A stretch of 9,714 nt of DNA from Lachnospiraceae bacterium (GTDB taxonomy: Bacteria; Bacillota; Clostridia; Lachnospirales; Lachnospiraceae): assembly GCA_017613225.1 (NCBI GenBank), contig JAGAEH010000084.1, positions 1 through 9,714 on the forward strand. The letters run 5' to 3'. Both the position numbers and the translations under genes were made by a program. This document shows, piece by piece, positions 1 to 5,083 of the stretch; positions within the stretch are counted from its first letter, which is position 1; each line of letters starts with the position of its first letter. Under the pieces are notes generated by a model, which worked only from the letters and a program-made list of their open reading frames with translations, was not told the DNA's origin and did no database searches.

Positions 1-667
1 TGATGAAATCGCAGATATAGCGGCCCTTGCGCAGGATGGAGACCCGGTCGGAGATGGCCATGACCTCGTGCATCTTGTGGGTAATGATGATGATGGCGTG
101 GCCGGCTTCCTTCATGTTGCGCAGGATGGCGAAGAGCTTTTCGGACTCCTGGGGCGTCAGCACGGCGGTGGGCTCATCCAGGATCAGGATGTTGGCGCCG
201 CGGTAGAGGACCTTTACGATCTCCACCGTCTGCTTCTGGGACACGGACATGGTGTAGATCTTCTGGCGGGGATCCACTTCAAAGCCGTAGCGGTCGCAGA
301 TCTCGCGGATGTCGGCCTCGGCCTTCTTAAGGTCCAGCTTGCCGGGCAGTCCCAGCACGATGTTTTCCGCGGCGGACATCACGTCTACCAGCTTGAAGTG
401 CTGATGGATCATGCCGATCTTCAGGTCAAAGGAATCCTTCGGGGAGGAGATGGAGACCTCCTGCCCGTTCACGAAGACCTGACCTTCATCCGGATAGTAG
501 ATGCCGGAGAGGATGTTCATCAGCGTGGTCTTGCCGCTGCCGTTTTCGCCCAGAAGGGCCAGGATCTCGCCGGGATAGAGCTTCAGCGAAACGTCATCGT
601 TGGCGATGATGTCGCCGAAGCGCTTAGAAACATGGCGCATTTCAAGAATAGGGATTCTGTCTTCCAA
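1..667 (-). CDS. Purine/nucleoside-type ABC transporter ATP-binding protein (partial, N-terminal domain)
   Basis: The gene runs off the left edge; 222 residues are visible. It is the first nucleotide-binding domain of a sugar/nucleoside importer ATPase, a family that usually has two such domains in about 500 residues. It powers uptake by the membrane permease, and the partner lipoprotein gene lies just upstream. Visible motifs are Walker A GENGSGKT (40-47), Q-loop Gln89 (MIHQHF), signature region SVSQKQ (141-146), Walker B ILILDEP (160-166) followed by TAVLTPQES, and H-loop His197. The signature departs from LSGGQ in having Ser where Gly is usual. The start is a TTG at 667-665 with AGGAG (minus strand, 675-679) 7 nt upstream; no ATG in frame upstream fits, and the next ATG would cut into the first strand of the domain. 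The family call is firm; the substrate (purine nucleoside or base) is inferred from the neighbours. Confidence 0.93.
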   Translation of the reverse strand, partial: MEDRIPILEMRHVSKRFGDIIANDDVSLKLYPGEILALLGENGSGKTTLMNILSGIYYPDEGQVFVNGQEVSISSPKDSFDLKIGMIHQHFKLVDVMSAAENIVLGLPGKLDLKKAEADIREICDRYGFEVDPRQKIYTMSVSQKQTVEIVKVLYRGANILILDEPTAVLTPQESEKLFAILRNMKEAGHAIIIITHKMHEVMAISDRVSILRKGRYICDFI

Positions 668-687
668 GGTGATTCTCCTGTAACTTG

Positions 688-708
688 ATTCTGAGCGAAG
701 CACAGAAT
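688..708 (-). repeat. Small palindrome, possible dispersed repeat, before the ATPase RBS
   Basis: ATTCTG (688-693) and CAGAAT (703-708) form a perfect 6-bp stem around a 9-nt loop. The core reads TTCTGAGCGAAGC on the plus strand. Motifs resembling CATTCTGAGCGAAG occur as short dispersed palindromes in many bacterial genomes, so this may be one copy of such a family; that is from memory and cannot be tested here. It lies 9 nt before the AGGAG of the ATPase gene, so the RNA hairpin could affect translation of that gene. Confidence 0.4.
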
Positions 709-723
709 GACAAATGGTTTGCT

Positions 724-777
724 CTTTACTCATTTGTACACCGGCCTCGGATGAGACAGGCTTACAAATAAGTAAAG
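724..777 (-). other. Long intercistronic inverted repeat (15-bp stem)
   Basis: Arms 724-738 and 763-777 pair over 15 positions; the single non-Watson-Crick pair (731/770) becomes G-U in the minus-strand RNA. An inner 4-bp stem (744-747 with 758-761) can form in the 24-nt loop. No U-run follows in the minus direction, so this is not a simple terminator. It lies between the lipoprotein and ATPase genes, where it could stabilise the 3' end of the upstream message. Confidence 0.6.
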
Positions 778-800
778 CGGGGGGCCTTACGGTCCCCCGC
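766..800 (-). terminator. Terminator or attenuator-like hairpin after the BMP lipoprotein gene
   Basis: GCGGGGG and CCCCCGC (777-783 and 794-800) form a 7-bp GC stem, with two further C-G pairs across one mismatch and a 4-nt loop. In the minus-strand direction it is followed by TTTACTTATTT, 8 U in 11. It begins 12 nt after the lipoprotein stop codon. Because the ATPase gene follows on the same strand without a clear promoter of its own, partial termination is more likely than a full stop; that would give more lipoprotein than ATPase. Partial read-through is inference. Confidence 0.6.
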
Positions 801-812
801 GGTCGAAAGGGC

Positions 813-2030
813 TTAATAAGCTTCTTTCAGCAGCGTGATCCCGTCGATGCGGAGATCGAAGTAAGGAGCGGAACGGAACTCGGATTCATGGAAGTAGCCG
901 TCCTTGATGACTTCGGTATCGCCGGTGTAGTTGGGGTCGGTGTCCACGTCAGCCATGTAGGTGGTGAGGGTCTCGCCGTCGACGGTGAACCTGGAGGTGT
1001 CGAACACGTGCAGGGTGCCGTCTTCCAGCTGCTTCTTGATCTCTTCAACTTTCTCTACGGTGCCGGGGGCTGCGACTGCCTCGTTGATCTCGGTCAGAAC
1101 GACGGAGCCGGTGGAAAGATCGCCGGTCCAGTCGGCATCGATGGCGGCGCCGGCCTTGACCTGGTTCATGCAGTATACATAGTAAGGAACCCAGTCAATG
1201 CGGGAGGAGACGATGAAGGTGTTGGGGCAGGCGGAGATGGTGCTGCCGTTGTAGGAGACGTCCGGAACGCCGGCGTTCTCGCAGGCGGTGGGGGCGCCCA
1301 TGGAGTCAGCGTGCTGGCTGATGAGCTTGCAGTTGTCGTTGATCAGCAGCTGAGCGGCTTCCTTCTCGGCGGACTCATCGTACCAGGAAGAGGTGAAGGT
1401 GACTTCCATGGTGGCGGTGGGGCAGATGTAGCGGGCGCCCAGGAAGAAGCTGGTGTAGCCGGAGATAACTTCCGCGTAGGTCCAGGCACCGACATAACCG
1501 ATCTTGGCTTCCTCGGCGGTGAACTGGCCTTCTTCGATCATCTGGTTCAGCTTCATGCCGGCAGCGACGCCAGCCAGGAAACGTCCCTCATAGATGGAGG
1601 CGAAAGCGTTGTGATAGTTGGCAAGCTTCTCGGTATGGGCCTTGGTGCCGGTGGCGTGGCAGAAATGCACTTCCGGGAATTCCTTGGCGGCCTGGATCAT
1701 GTAGTCCTCATGACCGAAGCTGTCAGCGAAGACGATGTTGCAGCCGGCGTCTACCAGCTCGGCAGCAGCGTCGTAGCACTCCTGACCTTCGGGAATGTTG
1801 GTCTTGATGATGGGCTCGATGCCGATCTGCTTGCAGGCTTCCTTGGCGGCGTTGATGAAGTTCAGGTCGTAGGTGGAGTTCTCGTCATGCAGGCAGATGA
1901 AGCCGGCCTTGACTTCCGTTCCGGCGGACTCGGAAGCGGGAGCGGTGGTGGTGCCGCCGTTGCTGCCGCATGCCGTCAGAAGGGTGAGGCTCAGGACCAG
2001 AACCAGTAAGGTTGCGATGAATTTTTTCAT
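813..2030 (-). CDS. BMP-family (PnrA-like) substrate-binding lipoprotein of an ABC importer
   Basis: A 405-residue binding protein, close to the usual BMP-family size. Residues 1-20 are a lipoprotein signal peptide (MKKFIATLLVLVLSL, then LTAC with Cys21 as the lipidated residue), so it is tethered outside the membrane. The mature protein shows the periplasmic-binding fold: an N-terminal KAGFICLHD strand, the segment DAGCNIVFADSFGHED, and SWYDESAEKEAAQLLI, a BMP-family hallmark. Characterised members (PnrA, BmpA, Med-like) bind purine nucleosides, and the adjacent xpt gene supports a purine ligand; the exact ligand cannot be read from sequence. The ATG is preceded by AGGAGG (2036-2041) at good spacing. 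The 49-bp gap to xpt holds only a small GAGAC/GTCTC hairpin (2061-2073) and no clear promoter, so it is probably co-transcribed with xpt. Confidence 0.95.
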   Translation of the reverse strand: MKKFIATLLVLVLSLTLLTACGSNGGTTTAPASESAGTEVKAGFICLHDENSTYDLNFINAAKEACKQIGIEPIIKTNIPEGQECYDAAAELVDAGCNIVFADSFGHEDYMIQAAKEFPEVHFCHATGTKAHTEKLANYHNAFASIYEGRFLAGVAAGMKLNQMIEEGQFTAEEAKIGYVGAWTYAEVISGYTSFFLGARYICPTATMEVTFTSSWYDESAEKEAAQLLINDNCKLISQHADSMGAPTACENAGVPDVSYNGSTISACPNTFIVSSRIDWVPYYVYCMNQVKAGAAIDADWTGDLSTGSVVLTEINEAVAAPGTVEKVEEIKKQLEDGTLHVFDTSRFTVDGETLTTYMADVDTDPNYTGDTEVIKDGYFHESEFRSAPYFDLRIDGITLLKEAY

Positions 2031-2079
2031 GATTTCCTCCTGTTATCCTTTATTTGCTAAGAGACTTTGTCTCGAAGGT

Positions 2080-2652
2080 TCATTCTCTGAATGTGACGGA
2101 AGTATCCGTCATGCTGTCGATCAGGGCCAGGGACTCGATGCGGATGCCCTTCTTGCGGAGCAGGTCGCCGCCTTCCTGGAAGCCTTTTTCGATGGCGATG
2201 GCAGCGCCCAGCAGGGTGGCGTGGGCCTTCTCCACCAGCTCCACCAGACCGTTTAAGGCACAGCCCATGGCCAGGAAATCGTCCACCAGCAGCACACGGT
2301 CCTCCCGCTTCAGGTATTCGCGGCTCACCAGGATGGTGTAGTCCTTGTTGTGGGTGTAGGAATGGACGGGGGCGGTGTAAACGGCGCCGTCCACATTGCT
2401 GCTGCTGTGTTTCTTGGCGAAGACCACCGGCACGTTCAAATAAAAACCGGCGGCAACAGCAAGCGCTATTCCGCTGGATTCGATGGTGAGGATCTTGGTA
2501 GGCTTATCGTCCCTGTAAAGGCGGGCGATCTCCTTGCCGATCTCCTTCAAGAGGTCGATGTCGATCTGCTGATTCAGAAAATTGCCGACTTTGAGGATGT
2601 TGCCGGGCAGGACTTTGCCTTCCCGCCTGATCATCTCTTTTAAGTAGTCCAA
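2080..2652 (-). CDS. xpt: Xanthine phosphoribosyltransferase
   Basis: A 190-residue cytoplasmic enzyme that converts xanthine plus PRPP to XMP and pyrophosphate (purine salvage). It matches the Bacillus Xpt pattern throughout: N-terminal KEMIRREGKVLPGNILKV and NFLNQQID, TIESSGIA (56-63), VPVVFAKKH (74-82), the PRPP-binding loop VLLVDDFLAMG (120-130), and C-terminal IEKGFQEGGDLL with RIESLALI. Length agrees with the 194 residues of B. subtilis Xpt. In the PRPP loop Met129 stands where Asn is common (DDFLANG). The start is TTG (2652-2650): GGGAGGG lies 8 nt upstream and the N-terminus aligns from this codon; the next Met, at residue 7, would remove conserved sequence. It heads an apparent operon with the BMP lipoprotein and ABC ATPase. 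Confidence 0.96.
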   Translation of the reverse strand: MDYLKEMIRREGKVLPGNILKVGNFLNQQIDIDLLKEIGKEIARLYRDDKPTKILTIESSGIALAVAAGFYLNVPVVFAKKHSSSNVDGAVYTAPVHSYTHNKDYTILVSREYLKREDRVLLVDDFLAMGCALNGLVELVEKAHATLLGAAIAIEKGFQEGGDLLRKKGIRIESLALIDSMTDTSVTFRE

Positions 2653-2670
2653 TTGAATTTCCCTCCCATC

Positions 2671-2694
2671 GGAAACAATAAAAAATACGTTTCC
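2671..2694. promoter_or_regulatory. Candidate operator (inverted repeat) over the xpt transcription start
   Basis: GGAAAC (2671-2676) and GTTTCC (2689-2694) are a perfect 6-bp inverted repeat around 12 AT-rich bases. It directly abuts the xpt -10 and covers the predicted start near 2688. Because one arm lies before the start site, it would not form a complete RNA hairpin, which favours a DNA operator. I cannot name the regulator. Confidence 0.4.
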
Positions 2695-2723
2695 ATTTAA
2701 CTATAGGAAGAAGGCAATGTCAA
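2695..2723 (-). promoter_or_regulatory. Sigma-A-type promoter of xpt
   Basis: On the minus strand the -35 is TTGACA (2723-2718, perfect), the spacer is 17 bp and the -10 is TTAAAT (2700-2695, 4 of 6). Predicted start is near 2688, giving a leader of about 35 nt with the GGGAGGG ribosome site. The -35 also sits in a TGTCAAT/ATTGACA inverted repeat (2718-2724 and 2741-2747). Confidence 0.65.
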
Positions 2724-2768
2724 TTAATAATCGTCACCATATTGACAGATTTATTTGGATTCTGAGAA

Positions 2769-2851
2769 GTATGGTTAAGATATCCTGTTTAGGGCAAAAA
2801 TACGACATGTATGGCATTGTGGTTCGGACAAAATACAATATCTAGTCATAC
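2769..2851. other. Nested inverted repeats in the recA-xpt spacer (unassigned)
   Basis: The roughly 270-bp gap between xpt and recA holds the recA terminator, the xpt promoter and this AT-rich part. Outer arms GTATG/CATAC (2769-2773, 2847-2851) and inner arms AGATAT/ATATCT (2778-2783, 2838-2843) are nested, with two weak 4-bp hairpins inside (2800-2812 and 2817-2831). This could be a three-way-junction RNA or chance in AT-rich DNA. It lies upstream of the xpt promoter, so it would be transcribed only from another start or by read-through from recA. Confidence 0.2.
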
Positions 2852-2864
2852 GGTGAGATCATAG

Positions 2865-2894
2865 AAAAACTCCCGGGCCGATGGGTCCGGGAGT
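2865..2894 (-). terminator. Rho-independent terminator of recA
   Basis: ACTCCCGG and CCGGGAGT (arms 2869-2876 and 2887-2894) form a perfect 8-bp GC-rich stem, followed on the minus strand by TTTTT. It lies about 30 bp after the recA stop codon and separates recA from the xpt operon. Confidence 0.9.
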
Positions 2895-2923
2895 CGTGGC
2901 CGTGTTTTCTAAAGTGCGGCGGA

Positions 2924-3970
2924 TCACAGCTGATCCGACAGATCCATCTGTCCCCGGGGTTCCTCGGGAACTTCCGCGGCAAAGCCGTAGTGGCTGCGTA
3001 CCTTGGCGTCGATCTCGGCCATCACGTCCGGATGGGACTCCAGGTACAGCTTGGCGTTTTCCCGGCCCTGGCCGATGCGTTCGCCCATGTAGGAGAACCA
3101 GGAGCCGCTCTTGCTGACGATGTCCAGCTTGGCGGCCAGATCCAGAATATCGCCGGAACGGGAGATGCCCTTGCCGAACATAATGTCGAATTCCGCTTCC
3201 TTGAAGGGAGGGGCCACCTTGTTCTTCACCACCTTGACGCGGACGCGGTTGCCCACCTGCTCGCCGCCCTGCTTTAAGGTCTCGATGCGGCGCACCTCCA
3301 TGCGGACGGAAGAGTAGAACTTCAGCGCGCGGCCGCCGGTGGTGGTCTCGGGATTGCCGAACATGATGCCCACCTTTTCACGCAGCTGGTTGATGAAGAT
3401 CACGATGCAGTTGGATTTGGAGATGACCGCGGTCAGCTTGCGCAGGGCCTTGGACATGAGCCTGGCCTGCAGGCCCACCTGCTGGTCGCCCATTTCTCCT
3501 TCGATCTCGGCCTTGGGCACCAGCGCGGCGACGGAGTCGATGACTATGATGTCGATGGCGCCGGAGCGGACCATGGCTTCGGCGATCTCCAGGGCCTGCT
3601 CGCCGTTGTCCGGCTGGGAGATGTAAAGGTTGTTGATATCCACGCCGATGTTCTTGGCGTAGATGGGATCCAGCGCGTGCTCCGCGTCGATGAAGCCGGC
3701 GATGCCGCCTTTCTTCTGGGCTTCCGCGATGGCGTGCAGCGCGACGGTGGTCTTGCCGGAGGATTCCGGTCCGTAGATCTCCACGATCCTGCCCCGGGGC
3801 AGTCCGCCCAGCCCCAGCGCGATGTCCAGGCCCAGGGAGCCTGTGGGGATCGTCTCGATGTTGAGATGGGCGTTCTCGTCCCCAAGCTTCATGATGGAGC
3901 CTTTGCCGTAGGACCTTTCGATGTTGGCGATGGTCGTGTCCAGTGCCTTTTGCTTGTCTTCGTTTACCAT
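2924..3970 (-). CDS. recA: Recombinase RecA
   Basis: A complete 348-residue RecA, the ATP-dependent strand-exchange protein of homologous recombination and co-protease for LexA cleavage in the SOS response. Visible parts are Walker A GPESSGKT (67-74), catalytic Glu97 in DAEHALD, Walker B IIVIDS (141-146), loop L1 around EGEMGDQQVG (157-166), loop L2 with NQLREKVGIMFGNPETTTGG (194-213), and an acidic C-terminal tail. No intein or frameshift is present and the length is normal for Firmicutes. The ATG follows AGGAGG with 6 nt spacing. No recX follows, unlike many Clostridia; the next gene downstream is xpt, beyond a strong terminator. Expression should be SOS-controlled through the LexA box at 4011-4024. 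Confidence 0.99.
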   Translation of the reverse strand: MVNEDKQKALDTTIANIERSYGKGSIMKLGDENAHLNIETIPTGSLGLDIALGLGGLPRGRIVEIYGPESSGKTTVALHAIAEAQKKGGIAGFIDAEHALDPIYAKNIGVDINNLYISQPDNGEQALEIAEAMVRSGAIDIIVIDSVAALVPKAEIEGEMGDQQVGLQARLMSKALRKLTAVISKSNCIVIFINQLREKVGIMFGNPETTTGGRALKFYSSVRMEVRRIETLKQGGEQVGNRVRVKVVKNKVAPPFKEAEFDIMFGKGISRSGDILDLAAKLDIVSKSGSWFSYMGERIGQGRENAKLYLESHPDVMAEIDAKVRSHYGFAAEVPEEPRGQMDLSDQL

Positions 3971-4010
3971 AAACAGCCTCCTGCTAAGATATCTCTCCCG
4001 ATCTTGGTAT

Positions 4011-4024
4011 CAAACATATGTTCG
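4011..4024 (-). promoter_or_regulatory. LexA (DinR-type) SOS box of recA
   Basis: The minus strand reads CGAACATATGTTTG, which matches the Gram-positive LexA consensus CGAACRNRYGTTYC at 13 of 14 positions. It begins one base after the -10 hexamer and covers the predicted transcription start, an ideal place to block RNA polymerase until LexA is cleaved. Confidence 0.93.
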
Positions 4025-4053
4025 ATTATAGTGAAAGGCTTTCTGTTTGTCAA
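4025..4053 (-). promoter_or_regulatory. Consensus sigma-A promoter of recA
   Basis: On the minus strand TTGACA (4053-4048), a 17-bp spacer and TATAAT (4030-4025): a perfect match to the vegetative consensus. It starts 17 bp after the stop codon of the upstream membrane-protein gene, so recA has its own strong promoter. Confidence 0.93.
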
Positions 4054-4069
4054 GTGGATGCCGGCACTT

Positions 4070-4903
4070 TTATTGCGGGCCGGTCTGATCGTGCACGTGA
4101 ACGTGCGTGTAAAGATGGTTCATGCAGTATTCCAGGTTCCCGTCGCACTTGGTGCAGTAGCGGAACTCCATGTCCGGCGCGTCCAGTTCCGTAATGCCGC
4201 AGACGGCGCAGCGGTGGCGGGGCACGCCTTTGGCTGAAGACGCCGGCGCGGCTTGGCGGTGGAACTCCGCCTGTCTTTTGAACTGCTGCGCCCTCTGGAC
4301 GGGTTTGCGGATCAGCAGGAAATAGATGATGAAGTTCAGCAGCGACAGGATGATGGCCACACGGCTGGCCCAGTCGCCCTTGACGATGGAATAGCCGATC
4401 AGCGCGCCGTAGAGCAGGGCCAGCCATTTGGCCTTGACCGGCAGCACGAGATAGAGGTAGAACTTCATGTCCGGATAGGTGGCGGCGATGGCCAGGAACA
4501 TGGTGGTGTAGATATAGCTGGGCGTCAGAAGATAGATGGTGTCCCCGATCAGATAGATCAGGATCGCCGCGATCCACTGTCCGATGATGCCGGTAAAAAT
4601 GTACAGGTTAAAGCGGAAGGTGCCCTGGATGCGCTCCAGAAGACGCCCCATCAGGAAATAGAAATAGCACATCAGCAGCGTCAGCAGGATGCTGTCTGAA
4701 GGAGGATAGCACAGATAGGTGACCAGGCGCCAGACTTCTCCCTTGAGGATCCTGGAGGCGTCCAGGCACAGGTACTGAAGGTAAAACAGCGGATTGGTGG
4801 CGTTGATGATGAATCCGACCACGTAGAGGGCGATCAGATAGATCATGAGATTGCGGACCGCGAAGCGGCCCAGCTTTCGTTCCATTTTATCTAAAAAATT
4901 CAT
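4070..4903 (-). CDS. Rhomboid-fold membrane protein (likely pseudoprotease) with C-terminal zinc ribbon
   Basis: 277 residues. Roughly six membrane segments are predicted (about 18-35, 70-88, 98-120, 126-142, 160-174, 181-197). The first loop contains GEVWRLVTYL (55-64), like the WR motif of rhomboid and derlin proteins, followed by a small-residue-rich third helix (GIIGQW). Active rhomboids need GxSG in helix 4 and a His in helix 6; here helix 4 reads TPSYIYTTMFLAIAA and helix 6 has no His, so proteolytic activity is unlikely. The soluble tail holds CAVC (232-235) and CTKC (250-253), a four-cysteine zinc ribbon, then CMNHLYTHVHVH rich in His. The role is unknown; binding or handling of membrane proteins is a guess by analogy with derlins. 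The ATG start gives MNFLDKMERK; its ribosome site is weak (GGCAGGCA). The fold call is moderately sure, the function open. Confidence 0.75.
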   Translation of the reverse strand: MNFLDKMERKLGRFAVRNLMIYLIALYVVGFIINATNPLFYLQYLCLDASRILKGEVWRLVTYLCYPPSDSILLTLLMCYFYFLMGRLLERIQGTFRFNLYIFTGIIGQWIAAILIYLIGDTIYLLTPSYIYTTMFLAIAATYPDMKFYLYLVLPVKAKWLALLYGALIGYSIVKGDWASRVAIILSLLNFIIYFLLIRKPVQRAQQFKRQAEFHRQAAPASSAKGVPRHRCAVCGITELDAPDMEFRYCTKCDGNLEYCMNHLYTHVHVHDQTGPQ

Positions 4904-4933
4904 GTAAATGCCTGCCTGTTGTGTTTGGTTAAG

Positions 4934-4962
4934 ATTATACGGTCAAGGGGTGGTACTGTCAA
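4934..4962 (-). promoter_or_regulatory. Consensus sigma-A promoter of the rhomboid-like gene
   Basis: On the minus strand TTGACA (4962-4957), 17-bp spacer, TATAAT (4939-4934): a perfect consensus match, about 30 bp before the ATG. No terminator is visible after the gene, so this promoter could also read into recA. Confidence 0.88.
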
Positions 4963-4981
4963 TAAAGCAAAATATAACACA

Positions 4982-5035
4982 GTTTTCTAAACAATCTGTG
5001 AAATGGGTGGATATTCCGGCACTGTTTTGCTAAAG
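4982..5035. promoter_or_regulatory. Repeated TTTT(G)CTAAA motif upstream of the response regulator gene
   Basis: GTTTTCTAAAC (from 4982) and GTTTTGCTAAAG (from 5024) are near-identical direct repeats exactly 42 bp apart, about four helical turns. The second copy also mirrors AGCAAAA at 4966-4972. A possible -10, TATAGA (5036-5041), follows, without a good -35. OmpR-type regulators bind direct repeats, so autoregulation is possible but unproven. Confidence 0.25.
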
Positions 5036-5039
5036 TATA

Positions 5040-5062
5040 GAAGATCCTAAAAGAGGGTCTTC
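5040..5062 (+). other. Leader hairpin before the response regulator gene
   Basis: GAAGATCC (5040-5047) pairs with GGGTCTTC (5055-5062): 8 pairs including one G-U, 7-nt loop. No U-run follows, so it is not a terminator. It lies about 10 nt before the GGAGG of the regulator gene and may act in mRNA stability or translation. Confidence 0.4.
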
Positions 5063-5083
5063 ATACTGTATTCGGAGGTCATC

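Noticed and set aside
68..688. Plus-strand open frame opposite the ABC ATPase
   Set aside because: The minus strand encodes intact Walker A, Walker B and H-loop motifs; the plus frame is a mirror of these codons.
714..2009. Long plus-strand open frame opposite the BMP lipoprotein gene (431 codons)
   Set aside because: It is antisense to a clear lipoprotein with signal peptide, lipobox and RBS. The product is Gly/Val/Ala-rich without domains, a typical shadow of GC-rich codon use.
2695..2760. Purine riboswitch upstream of xpt
   Set aside because: An ATATGG flanked by GTCA/TGAC recalls the L2 loop, but the conserved TTTCTAC junction and the L3 partner are missing, and the xpt -35/-10 lie within the same stretch.
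2820..2832. PurBox (CCGAAC core) for PurR
   Set aside because: Only one core with poor flanks and no inverted partner at the required spacing; it is also far upstream of the promoter.
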